Shown in pieces: positions 48,561 through 57,518 of a stretch of 64,000 nt of DNA. Within the stretch, counting starts at the first letter, position 1; every line of letters starts with the position of its first letter. This DNA comes from Lysobacterales bacterium (GTDB lineage: Bacteria > Pseudomonadota > Gammaproteobacteria > Xanthomonadales > Ahniellaceae), in the NCBI GenBank assembly GCA_016721845.1, contig JADKHK010000013.1, positions 2,028,501-2,092,500 on the forward strand, given 5' to 3'. The notes below the pieces were generated by a model. The model saw nothing but the letters and a program-made list of their open reading frames with translations. It was not told the origin of the DNA and did not search any database. The translations under genes were made by a program, and so were the position numbers.

Positions 48561-50447
48561 ATGAGCCCGTCCCTTCCCCCTGCGGTGACACCGATCGATG
48601 CCCTGCTCGGCCGCGGGCAAGCGGTTGCCGCCGAGGAGGCGCTGCAGCACCTGCGTCGCGAGCTGACGGTGCAGGATGCGACCGTGGCCATCAATGCCTT
48701 GCTGCAGCGTCACCCGGACTGGATTCCGGCACTCGCCGAGCTCGGACGCTGCATGCTGCAGATGCGGGAACATCGCGCCGCCTTCAACGTCGGCGCGCAC
48801 ATCGTGCAGCTCGATGCGGCGGACGCGCGCGGCGTCGAGCTGCAGGTCGTCGCGATGGAACATGAAGGTGCCCCGGCCTCGCAGGTGCTGCCACGCCGCC
48901 GCCGTCTGGCGGCCTTGCAGCCGGATTCCGCGCCACACCAGTTCATGCTTGCGATCACCGCGTCGCGTCTCGGCTACTACGCCGAAATGCATGCCGCACT
49001 CGATACCGCGCTACGTCTCAATCCCGACCTGCTGCTGGCGCGCTGGGCAAAATTCCTGACGCCACGCGACAAGTTCTTCGCCAGTCGCGCGGAGATCGAG
49101 CGCTACATCGCCGATTGGGACGCGGGTTGCGCGGCGTTCGCGGCGCGCGATCTGGAAGCGCCGGCATTGCGGCCGCGCCTCGAAGGCCTGCTGCTGGCGC
49201 AATGCAATTTTCATCTCGCCTACAGCGGCATCGACGTGACCTCGCGCCAGATCGCGCTGGGACAGATCCTGCGGCGCATGGCGACGTCGGCCTTTCCGCA
49301 ATTCGACGCCCCGCCCCGCCCCGCGCCGCTGACTGGCCGCAAGCTGCGCATCGGCTTCCTGACCGCGACCCTGCGCCATCACACCGTGCTCAAGCTGTTC
49401 GGTGGCCTGATGCGGCGATTGCCGCGCGACCGTTTCGAAATCCACGCCTATGCACTGGAAACCGGCAGCGATGCAGTGACCGAGCAGCTGCGGCGCGAGC
49501 TCGATCTCGTCCGGACCGATATCGGCCCGCTGGCGGTGATGGCGCAGCGCATCCGCGACGATGCCTGCGATGCATTGGTCTACATCGACATCGGCATGCA
49601 TCCGCGCACGGTCGCGCTGTCGGCGCTGCGGCTTGCACCCTTCCAGGCGATGCTGTGGGGCCACCCGGTCACCAGTGGTGTCGACAGCATCGATGCCTTC
49701 ATCAGCAGCGCCCTGATGGAACCCGCAGACGGCGCCCACCACTACGCCGAGACCCTGATGCCACTGCCGGGACTCGGCTGTTGGTACGACCCGCAGCCGC
49801 TGGCGCTGCAGCCACAACAGGTGGTGCGTGCGGCGGACGCCCCGCCCCGCATCGTCTGCGCCCAGAACGGCCTGAAACTGCTGCCGGAGCAGGACGCCGT
49901 GTTCGCGCGCATCCTCGCGGCCGTGCCGGACGCGCAACTGGTGCTGCTCAGTGGCCTGCAATCCGGCATCGAGGCGAACCTGCTGCAGCGCATGCGTCCG
50001 GTGTTCGCGGCGCACGGCGTCGACCTGGACCGACGCGTGCGCGTCGTCGGCCATGTCGACGAACCCACCTTCCTGCGCGAACTCTGGCAGGCCGACCTGG
50101 TGCTCGACGCCTTGTCCTGGTCGGGCGGTGTCACCGCGCTCGAGACCTTCTGGGGCGACGTGCCGGTCCTGACCCTGCCGGGCGAGTTCATGCGCGGTCG
50201 CCACTCCACCGCGATGCTGGCGCTGATGGAACTGCCCGAGCTGATCGCCGCCGATGTCGACGACTTCGTCGCCCGGGCCGCGGCACTGGCGTGTGACGGT
50301 GCCGAACGAACCCGGTTGCGCGGCTTGATCGCCGCGCGCAAGCACCGGCTGTATCGCGACGATGCGGTGATCGATGCGTTCGCCCACCTGATCGAGCGCG
50401 AAGTTCACACGCGGGGCCTCGCCGCGCTGGACTTGCCACAGCCATAG
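48561..50447 (+). CDS. SPINDLY/OGT-type glycosyltransferase
   Basis: 628 aa from the ATG at 48561 (an upstream start at 48459 is possible; neither has a strong ribosome site). The N-terminal third is helical and TPR-like. The C-terminal part resembles the GT41 O-GlcNAc-transferase-like domain: RKLRIGFLTATLRHH, the LAPFQAMLWGHPVTSGVDSIDAFIS block and the RVRVVGHVDEPTFLRELWQADLVLD motif. It probably glycosylates protein or a carrier, using a UDP- or GDP-sugar. It opens the glycan cluster. Confidence 0.85.
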   Translation: MSPSLPPAVTPIDALLGRGQAVAAEEALQHLRRELTVQDATVAINALLQRHPDWIPALAELGRCMLQMREHRAAFNVGAHIVQLDAADARGVELQVVAMEHEGAPASQVLPRRRRLAALQPDSAPHQFMLAITASRLGYYAEMHAALDTALRLNPDLLLARWAKFLTPRDKFFASRAEIERYIADWDAGCAAFAARDLEAPALRPRLEGLLLAQCNFHLAYSGIDVTSRQIALGQILRRMATSAFPQFDAPPRPAPLTGRKLRIGFLTATLRHHTVLKLFGGLMRRLPRDRFEIHAYALETGSDAVTEQLRRELDLVRTDIGPLAVMAQRIRDDACDALVYIDIGMHPRTVALSALRLAPFQAMLWGHPVTSGVDSIDAFISSALMEPADGAHHYAETLMPLPGLGCWYDPQPLALQPQQVVRAADAPPRIVCAQNGLKLLPEQDAVFARILAAVPDAQLVLLSGLQSGIEANLLQRMRPVFAAHGVDLDRRVRVVGHVDEPTFLRELWQADLVLDALSWSGGVTALETFWGDVPVLTLPGEFMRGRHSTAMLALMELPELIAADVDDFVARAAALACDGAERTRLRGLIAARKHRLYRDDAVIDAFAHLIEREVHTRGLAALDLPQP

Positions 50448-50491
50448 CCCGACAATCGGCGGTCTTCCCTTTGTCGTATCAGGCCCAGCCC

Positions 50492-52156
50492 ATGCAATAC
50501 ATCTACACCATGAACGGGGTGAGCAAGATCGTTCCCCCGAAACGCGAAATCATCAAGAACATTTCGCTGAGTTTCTTTCCGGGCGCGAAGATCGGCCTGC
50601 TGGGCCTGAACGGCGCCGGCAAGTCGACCGTGCTGCGCATCATGGCCGGCGTCGACAAGGACTTCAACGGCGAGGCGCGGCCGGCACCGGGCATCAAGAT
50701 CGGTTATCTGGAGCAGGAACCGAAGCTCGATCCCGAGAAGACGGTGCGCCAGGAAGTCGAGTCGGCGCTGGGTGAAATCTTTGAAGCCAAGGACAAGCTC
50801 GAGGCGGTCTATGCCGCCTATGCCGACGAAGGCGCGGATTTCGATGCACTGGCCAAGGAACAGGAACGCCTCGAGGCGATCCTGTCCGCGGGTGATGCCG
50901 ATACCTTGAAGCAGCAGCTCGAAGTGGCCGCCGACGCGCTGCGCCTGCCGCCTTGGGATGCCGTCATCGGCAAGCTCTCCGGTGGCGAGAAGCGTCGCGT
51001 CGCGCTGTGCAAGCTGCTGCTGTCGAAGCCGGACATGCTGCTGCTCGACGAACCGACCAACCATCTCGATGCCGAGTCGGTCGAATGGCTGGAGCAGTTC
51101 CTCGCGCGCTTCCCGGGCACGGTCGTCGCCGTCACCCATGATCGCTACTTCCTCGACAACGCCGCGGAATGGATCCTCGAACTCGACCGTGGTCGCGGCA
51201 TTCCGTGGAAGGGAAACTACACGGACTGGCTGACGCAGAAGGACGAGCGCCTGAAGCAGGAAGAGAACCAGGAAAAGGCGCGCCAGAAGGCGATCCAGAA
51301 GGAGCTCGAATGGGCTCGCCAGAACGCCAAGGGCGGCCGCAGCAAGGGCAAGGCGCGCCTGGCGCGCATCGAGGATCTGCAGTCAGTCGACTACCAGCGC
51401 CGCAATGAAACCAACGAGATCTTCATTCCTCCGGGCGAACGCCTCGGCAACTCGGTGATCGAGTTCAAGAATGTCTCGAAATCGTTCGGCGACCGCCTGC
51501 TGATCGAGGACCTCGCGTTCAGCGTGCCGCCGGGGGCGATCGTCGGCATCATCGGTCCGAACGGCGCCGGCAAGTCGACATTGTTCAAAATGCTGATGGG
51601 CATCGAGAAGCCCGACAAGGGCGAGATCGGCGTCGGCCCTACGGTCAAACTGGCCTATGTCGACCAGAGCCGCGACAAACTCGAAGGCGACCACAACGTC
51701 TTCCAGGAAATTTCCGGCGGCCTCGACATCCTCAACATCAACGGCATCGAGATCCAGTCGCGCGCTTACCTAGGCCGCTTCAACTTCAAGGGCCAGGACC
51801 AGCAGAAGATGGTCGGCAACCTGTCCGGCGGTGAACGCGGCCGCCTGCATCTGGCAAAGACCCTGCTGCAGGGCGGCAACGTGCTGCTGCTCGACGAACC
51901 GTCCAACGACCTCGACATCGAAACCCTGCGCGCGCTTGAAGATGCCCTGCTCGAATTCCCGGGCAATGTCTTCGTGATTTCGCATGATCGCTGGTTCCTC
52001 GACCGCATCGCCACGCACATCCTCGCATTCGAAGGCGATTCGCACGTCGAGTTCTTCCAGGGCAACTACCGCGAGTACGAGGAAGACAAGAAGCGCCGAC
52101 TCGGCGCCGATGCCGACCAGCCGCATCGCATCCGCTTCAAGGCTCTGAAGAAGTAA
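50492..52156 (+). CDS. ettA: Energy-dependent translational throttle protein EttA
   Basis: 554-aa ABC-F ATPase that binds the ribosomal E site and gates the first peptide bond according to ADP/ATP. Start MQYIYTMNGVSKIVPPKR matches the family; an in-frame TTG seven codons earlier is not needed. Two ABC cassettes each have Walker A (GLNGAGKST, GPNGAGKST) and an LSGGE signature. The PtIM linker lies between them with QKAIQKELEWARQNAKGGRS. A housekeeping gene lying among the glycan genes. Confidence 0.96.
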   Translation: MQYIYTMNGVSKIVPPKREIIKNISLSFFPGAKIGLLGLNGAGKSTVLRIMAGVDKDFNGEARPAPGIKIGYLEQEPKLDPEKTVRQEVESALGEIFEAKDKLEAVYAAYADEGADFDALAKEQERLEAILSAGDADTLKQQLEVAADALRLPPWDAVIGKLSGGEKRRVALCKLLLSKPDMLLLDEPTNHLDAESVEWLEQFLARFPGTVVAVTHDRYFLDNAAEWILELDRGRGIPWKGNYTDWLTQKDERLKQEENQEKARQKAIQKELEWARQNAKGGRSKGKARLARIEDLQSVDYQRRNETNEIFIPPGERLGNSVIEFKNVSKSFGDRLLIEDLAFSVPPGAIVGIIGPNGAGKSTLFKMLMGIEKPDKGEIGVGPTVKLAYVDQSRDKLEGDHNVFQEISGGLDILNINGIEIQSRAYLGRFNFKGQDQQKMVGNLSGGERGRLHLAKTLLQGGNVLLLDEPSNDLDIETLRALEDALLEFPGNVFVISHDRWFLDRIATHILAFEGDSHVEFFQGNYREYEEDKKRRLGADADQPHRIRFKALKK

Positions 52157-52162
52157 GAGGCG

Positions 52163-53035
52163 ATGGACGCGGCCTTGTCGGCACTGAAGCGCGAGGCCGC
52201 GCTGCATCCGGAACAGCCAGGGTTGTGCGGACGCCTGCTGGATCGAGCGATGCGCGTGGCCGGCCCTGAAACCCGGTTGCCGATGCCGCCGGACCTGCCT
52301 AGCCTCGCGATCGTCTGCTGTTCGATCAAGCCGGACATTGAGGCACGCTTCCGTGCCGAGATCGCGCGCACATTCGCGGGCTGGCCCGCGCTTGAGCTGA
52401 TCGTGCTGAACGACGCGCGCTCGCTGGCCGAGGCCTACAACCGCGGCGCGGCGAAGACGCAGGGCGACTGGATCGTGTTCTGCCACGACGACATCCGCTT
52501 CCTGCGCGACGATTTCGCGGCGCGGGTCGCGACCGCCATGCAGCGATTCGATGTGTTCGGCCCCGCCGGTGCGACTCGGGTCGATGGCCCGTCGGCATTG
52601 TGGGGCGGGCCGAGCAGTGGTCGCGCGCAGGTCAGCTATCCGCTGCCGGACGGCCGCATTGCCGCCACGCTCTGCGGCATCGATGCCGCGCACGTGCCGG
52701 CACAATTGCTGGATGGCGTCTTCATCGCCGTGCGCCGACCGGTCTGGTCGCAGGTGCGCTTCGACGCCGAACGCTTCGACGCCTTCCATTTGTACGACAT
52801 CGATTTCAGCTACGCCTGCCATCGCCAGGGCCATGCCGTCGGGGTCGCCCAGGACCTGCATCTGCTGCACGACTCCGATGGACTGTTCGACGAGCGCTGG
52901 TCCGTCTACGCCGACCGCTTCCTCGGCAAGCACGGCCTGAGCGCCGGCGCTGCCCATCCCAACCCGACCAGCGGCTTGATCCTGCGCACCACCGCTGGCA
53001 TCGGCGCGATGTACGACGCGCTCAACGCCGCCTGA
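52163..53035 (+). CDS. Glycosyltransferase, GT2-like
   Basis: 290 aa of the group with an N-terminal extension and a GT-A core: LAIVCCSIKPDI, IVLNDARSLAEAYNRGAAKTQG, IVFCHDDIRFL (DD sugar-nucleotide site) and a later FHLYDIDFSYACHRQG block. It starts 6 bases after ettA with an AAGAGG site. It overlaps the next gene tail-to-tail by 14 bases. Donor and acceptor unknown. Confidence 0.82.
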   Translation: MDAALSALKREAALHPEQPGLCGRLLDRAMRVAGPETRLPMPPDLPSLAIVCCSIKPDIEARFRAEIARTFAGWPALELIVLNDARSLAEAYNRGAAKTQGDWIVFCHDDIRFLRDDFAARVATAMQRFDVFGPAGATRVDGPSALWGGPSSGRAQVSYPLPDGRIAATLCGIDAAHVPAQLLDGVFIAVRRPVWSQVRFDAERFDAFHLYDIDFSYACHRQGHAVGVAQDLHLLHDSDGLFDERWSVYADRFLGKHGLSAGAAHPNPTSGLILRTTAGIGAMYDALNAA

Positions 53036-53879
53036 TCAGCCGCGCGCCGAACTGCAGCAGCAGACGCGCGCCGAGCATCATCAACAACAGGGCACCGCGT
53101 GGCGTCCATGCGTGCAGGCGTTCATGTTTCACGAAGTAGCGCCACAGACTGCGATGCTTGTGCCAGACCACGAAGAACGGCCGCGACCGACTCGATGTGC
53201 CCTGCACGTGCATCACCGGCACGGCGTTCGCTACCACGACCTGACGACCGGCATCGCGCACTCGGCGACACAGGTCGAGATCCTCGGCATGCAGGAAATA
53301 GCCTTCGTCGAAACCGCCGATGCGGCGAAACAGTTCGCGCGGCATCAGCATCAATGCCCCGGAAGTCGCGTCGACGACGCTCAAGGCCTCGTCGCGCGGC
53401 AACAGTTCCAGCCCGTGCGCGGCCCATGCGCGGCCGCCGGGCAGCCGCGCCCATTGGGTTGCCCACAATCGCGCCAAGGTCGGATCACGGCGGCGCGCGG
53501 CCGCTTCGCGCTGACCGCTCGCATCGCGGACATCGGCACCCAACAGGCCGATGTCGGGTTGCCGCTGAGCGATCTCCAGGAGCCGCGTCAAGGTATCGGC
53601 CTCGACCAGGGCATCGGGATTCAGGAACAGCAGCCAGGGCGAGGCGCTCAAGGCGGCGCCGCGATTGCAGGCCGCCGCGAAACCGGCATTGTGACCCATG
53701 CGCTCGATCCGCACGCGCGGATCGTCCAGCACAGCCACGGCGTCGAGGGCGCCGTCGCGGCTGGCGTTGTCGACGACGAGCACTTCGCGACAGGCGGCAT
53801 CGACCAGCACGCGGGTCACGCACTGCGCGAGCAGCGGTCCGCTATCGTGCGCAACGACGATGACCGCGATGCCGGTCAC
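53022..53879 (-). CDS. Glycosyltransferase family 2 (rhamnosyltransferase-like)
   Basis: 285 aa with a GTG start at 53879. The GT-A nucleotide site is VLVVDNASRDG, followed by HNAGFAAACNRG and LFLNPDALVE. The acceptor-side motif GYFLHAEDLDLCRRVRDAG is typical of WbbL-type rhamnosyltransferases. A basic C-terminal amphipathic segment may hold it at the membrane. First of a minus-strand run of six glycan genes (in genomic order) ending the operon that starts at wzm. Confidence 0.88.
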   Translation of the reverse strand: MTGIAVIVVAHDSGPLLAQCVTRVLVDAACREVLVVDNASRDGALDAVAVLDDPRVRIERMGHNAGFAAACNRGAALSASPWLLFLNPDALVEADTLTRLLEIAQRQPDIGLLGADVRDASGQREAAARRRDPTLARLWATQWARLPGGRAWAAHGLELLPRDEALSVVDATSGALMLMPRELFRRIGGFDEGYFLHAEDLDLCRRVRDAGRQVVVANAVPVMHVQGTSSRSRPFFVVWHKHRSLWRYFVKHERLHAWTPRGALLLMMLGARLLLQFGARLIRRR

Positions 53880-53886
53880 GTGCGGA

Positions 53887-55752
53887 TCACACCAATCGAC
53901 CGCGACCGCCCAGATCGCGCGCCGCCTGCCAGATCTCGGGCCAGGCCCGCATCATCGCCGCGAAGCGCTGGAGGTCACGGCGCAGGTGGGCCGCGCACCC
54001 CGCCGCATCCAGATCGACCGGCCAGCCGGCAAGGCGCGGCGGACCGTCATACAACAGGGCCTTGGCATTGGCCTTGACCACGGACTGAAGGTCTGCCATC
54101 CAGTAGACGGGCGCCTTCGGACCGGCCGCGTTCGCGACCGATTGCAGTCGCTGGATGTGTCCGCTGTAGGTCGCCTGGAGATAGTCGCTGAGCATGCGCA
54201 GCAAATCGCGATCGGTTGCGGCCGCAAGATCGTCGAGCCGTGCTGCAGTCGCGGCAAGACGCGCCTGCGGCGTGCCGGCAAACAGGTCGTCCTCGCAACG
54301 CGCGAGGAAATCGACCAGGAAGTAGTTGAAGTTGCGCGCGACCGCGCCGCTGCCGGGTGCGTTGAACTTGTGCTCGCTGTCGCGCAGGTGACCGATGCTG
54401 GTCGGCAGGTGCAGCACACAGGAGGTGCCATCGAGGATGCGCGTGATCGCACCGAAGGTGCCATCTTCGCCGCGCTCGTCCGGCGCAACAAACGCCGGCA
54501 GCCGCGACAGGTCCTGCGCGAACGGCGTGAACGGCGTCGAGATCATCGTGGTCGCGCGATCCGGCCCCATCCAGACCTTGCCGGATTCGATCACCCGCAA
54601 ATAGCGGTTGCGGTCTTGGTAGAGATCATGCGAACTGGCCGGATCGAGCAAGTACATCCAGTCGCTTGACACTGAGCCACTATGGCCGCGGTGACCGTTC
54701 ATGGTCGCGACAATCCGCGCCTCCGGCACCAGGCGCGGCAGCCGCGACGGCGCGATGCGCCGCCATTGCTCGCGCGTCGGCACCAGATGCGACGCCTGTT
54801 CGAAGGCTCGACCGACTGGCGCACCGCAAAGATCGAGATGCCATTGCAGCAAATCGAAGTCGCCGTCATGACCACTGGCCATCGCGGTCTCGGTATCGGT
54901 GTAGAAGCGCACCGTCGACATCTCGTGCGCCTCGAACTCGATGCCATCCTGCAGGTCCGGATGCAACTTGAGCGGCAGCACGAAGTCGTCGTCGCCGAAC
55001 AGGATGCGGCGACCGGCGCCGAGCAGCAGCGACAGATTCCAGCCACGGCCCGGACCGGTGCGCGGCTTGCCGTCGCGACTGCGCCCGATCAGGTCATCAA
55101 GCGCACCGCGATGCTGCGGCACGGCTGCTGCCAGGGTGTCGTGAATGCGCAGCCAGGCGTTCGCATCGACATGGCGCACGCTGGCACCACTGCGCTCGCC
55201 CTGCTCGCGCAACAGTCGCGCCTGCGTCGCTGCGGCCTCGGGCGAGCGCGAGTCGTCGACCACGGTCAGCGCCTGCGCCGCGTGCCCCCACTGCGTGTGC
55301 TGGTGCAGGGACTCGAGCAATCGCTGCAATTGCGCGGGACGATCGCAGGCGCGAACGTACAGGCCACCGGCCTCGGCCGGGCCCGGCGCGCTGGCGGCCG
55401 CTTCGATGTAATGCGACGCAAAATCCTCGGCGGCGACGATCAGCCCGCGTTCGACCAGTCCGTTGAAGACCCGGCGGATGCCGTCGACCGGCGCACCCGG
55501 CGTCGCCTGGCGGATCGCCTCGACGTGTTCGTCGGCGCTGCGGAACTCGCGACAGCGATCCAGCGCCGCGAGCACCTGGTGCGTCATCACGTGCGGCGCG
55601 TCTTCGTGACGCGGCCGGAAGATGCACTCGCCATTGCCGAGGTCGGCGACCTGCCCGGGCACAGTCGCGAACAGGGTCGCGTTCGGGTCGATCCTCGGCT
55701 TGGGGGTGACATCGAAATCGAAGCTGAATTCCATGGCCTGCGGGTCCGTCAT
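53887..55752 (-). CDS. Large GT-like protein with N-terminal winged-helix-like domain, unclassified
   Basis: 621 aa. Residues about 25-110 (VMTHQVLAALDRCREFRSADEH through VFNGLVERGLIV) look like a PqqD-type winged-helix module. Residues about 130-300 have GT-A features: GGLYVRACDRPAQLQRLLES, TVVDDSRS and an acidic FGDDDFVLPL with Asp254-256. The C-terminal half is helical and unassigned. Translationally coupled to the methyltransferase gene (ATGA). A sugar transferase acting with the neighbouring GT2 enzymes is likely; the exact reaction cannot be inferred. Confidence 0.7.
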   Translation of the reverse strand: MTDPQAMEFSFDFDVTPKPRIDPNATLFATVPGQVADLGNGECIFRPRHEDAPHVMTHQVLAALDRCREFRSADEHVEAIRQATPGAPVDGIRRVFNGLVERGLIVAAEDFASHYIEAAASAPGPAEAGGLYVRACDRPAQLQRLLESLHQHTQWGHAAQALTVVDDSRSPEAAATQARLLREQGERSGASVRHVDANAWLRIHDTLAAAVPQHRGALDDLIGRSRDGKPRTGPGRGWNLSLLLGAGRRILFGDDDFVLPLKLHPDLQDGIEFEAHEMSTVRFYTDTETAMASGHDGDFDLLQWHLDLCGAPVGRAFEQASHLVPTREQWRRIAPSRLPRLVPEARIVATMNGHRGHSGSVSSDWMYLLDPASSHDLYQDRNRYLRVIESGKVWMGPDRATTMISTPFTPFAQDLSRLPAFVAPDERGEDGTFGAITRILDGTSCVLHLPTSIGHLRDSEHKFNAPGSGAVARNFNYFLVDFLARCEDDLFAGTPQARLAATAARLDDLAAATDRDLLRMLSDYLQATYSGHIQRLQSVANAAGPKAPVYWMADLQSVVKANAKALLYDGPPRLAGWPVDLDAAGCAAHLRRDLQRFAAMMRAWPEIWQAARDLGGRGRLV

Positions 55753-56663
55753 TGACGGCCGAAGGGCCAGAAGCGCGAGGACCTGCGCGCACTGGCCGCA
55801 ACGGCGGATTCGAGTTCCAGGATGCGCGTCCGCGCCTGTTCAAGCGCGGCCCGCGCCTCGGCCAACGCAGCGTCCTGCTCGGCCAGCACGACGCGGGCGC
55901 GCATGTTGCGGCGGGTTTCCTGCCGATAGTCGTCGTAGACCGACTCGGTTGCGTCGGCGAACAACGCGAGGCCCGGCAGCGCCGGCAAGTCGGCTTCGCG
56001 CTGCGCGCAGGCCGCGATGAAATACATCGGCGGCGCGCAGGCGTCGTTGTCGTAGCGGCCATCGGCGTGCGCGGTCTGCATCGCGGCATGCGTGCGCGGC
56101 CCGTCCAGCGACCAGACGGTCGAGTGGAACATCAGTCGCTGTCCATAGAGCCGCACGCAACGAAAGTGTCGCGACAACAGGGCGAGCAATTCATCGCGAT
56201 ACAACTCGCGGACGTGGAATTCGTTCTGGTAACCGGTGGCGTCGCTGTAGACCGCCTTGTCGGGCGAAGAGATCAGCGCGCAACCGCCCTCGGCAAGGGC
56301 GGCCGCGATGCCGCCGACCAGGCCATCCTGAGCCTCGACATGCTCCAGGGTCTCGAACGACAGCACCAGATCGAAGCGCTCGGCACCGGCGTCGAAGCGG
56401 GTGGCGTCAGCTTCGCGGAAGCTCAGGTTCGGCAACAGGCTGTAGCGGGATCGGGCATGCGCGATCGCTTCGGCGCTGACATCGACACCGGTTACCGTGC
56501 GCGCGACCGGTGCCAGGATCGCCGATCCATAGCCTTCACCGCAGGCGATGTCGAGCACGCGCTTGCCGGCAGCAATGGGGCGTGCCAACGCATAACGATG
56601 CACATGTTCATACCAGATCTCGCGCACGCACTCGGGCGTGAAGCGTTCACCGGTGAAGGGCAT
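55749..56663 (-). CDS. SAM-dependent methyltransferase with C-terminal coiled coil
   Basis: 304 aa from ATG at 56663 (a GTG three codons upstream is possible). Class I motif I is VLDIACGEGYGSAIL at about 36-50. The later FDLVLSFETLEHV is motif IV-like. The C-terminal 60 residues form a heptad-rich helix (LAEARAALEQARTRILELES) ending in basic residues. It may cap or modify the growing glycan, as methyltransferases do in Wzt-dependent O-antigen systems. Confidence 0.85.
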   Translation of the reverse strand: MPFTGERFTPECVREIWYEHVHRYALARPIAAGKRVLDIACGEGYGSAILAPVARTVTGVDVSAEAIAHARSRYSLLPNLSFREADATRFDAGAERFDLVLSFETLEHVEAQDGLVGGIAAALAEGGCALISSPDKAVYSDATGYQNEFHVRELYRDELLALLSRHFRCVRLYGQRLMFHSTVWSLDGPRTHAAMQTAHADGRYDNDACAPPMYFIAACAQREADLPALPGLALFADATESVYDDYRQETRRNMRARVVLAEQDAALAEARAALEQARTRILELESAVAASARRSSRFWPFGRQ

Positions 56664-56705
56664 TTCTGGCACAACGGATTCCTTGGCTGCAGGTGGCGCG
56701 CGCGC

Positions 56706-57518
56706 TCAAGTCGCGGCGAGGTCAAGCCGGGCGGCAACCCGGGCACGAAGTTCGGCCAGCGGGTCGCGGGCGATGAAGTCGGCGACCCGCGCATTGTAGC
56801 CGGGATAACGCGCGGCCAAGCGCCTCAGGTTCTCTCCGCCGGGGCGCTCACCGGTCGCTGCGAATGACGCATGTCCGACATGGGCGACGTAGACCGACGG
56901 GCACAACACATTGCGCCAGCCATGGCCCGCCGCACGCTGGCACCAGTCATTCTCTTCGCCGTAGCCACGACCGAAGGTGGCCGCATCGAAGTCGCCGATC
57001 GCATTGATCGCGGCGCGCCGCATCCACATGCAGAAACCGACTGCAGTCGGCAAGTCCACCGCCACCGCTTCCTCGACTGCAAACGCGCCGGCCCAGGCAT
57101 CGACGTCCGCTGGCACCGGATTGGCCAGGCAGAACAGCGGGAACGAGCAGATCTCGGCATGGTTCGAGAACGGCGTGACCGAAGCGATGCGGGGATCGGT
57201 CGCGGCGCAGGACGCGATGCGCGCCAGGAATCCGGGCGTCGGCACGGTGTCGGAATTCAGCAGCAGGACGTCGCCCTCGGTCTCCGCCAGTCCGCGGTTC
57301 ACGCTGCCGACGAAACCGAGATTATGCAGATTGCGCAGCAGTCGCGTGCGCGGGCGCGAAGCGGCAAACGCGTCAAGCAAGGGCACGATCGCGGAATCGG
57401 TCGAAGCGTCGTCGATCAGCAACACCTCGGTGTCGGCGTCGACGGCGCGCGCCAAGGCCGCGAGGCAGGCCGATGTCTCGTGGATCGCGTTGTAGACCGG
57501 AACCAGAATCGCGGTCAC
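56706..57518 (-). CDS. Glycosyltransferase family 2
   Basis: 270 aa. A GTG start at 57518 overlaps the wzt stop (GTGA); a TTG four codons upstream is also possible. GT-A motifs are AILVPVYNA, LLIDDASTD, the NLGFVGSVNRG loop and LLNSDTVPTPGFL. The later FGRGYGEENDWCQRAAGHGW is the acceptor-side EED-like motif. It belongs to the wzm-wzt operon. Confidence 0.9.
   Translation of the reverse strand: MTAILVPVYNAIHETSACLAALARAVDADTEVLLIDDASTDSAIVPLLDAFAASRPRTRLLRNLHNLGFVGSVNRGLAETEGDVLLLNSDTVPTPGFLARIASCAATDPRIASVTPFSNHAEICSFPLFCLANPVPADVDAWAGAFAVEEAVAVDLPTAVGFCMWMRRAAINAIGDFDAATFGRGYGEENDWCQRAAGHGWRNVLCPSVYVAHVGHASFAATGERPGGENLRRLAARYPGYNARVADFIARDPLAELRARVAARLDLAAT

Noticed and set aside
49011..50408. 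465-aa minus-strand open frame
   Set aside because: Shadow of the SPINDLY-type transferase gene.
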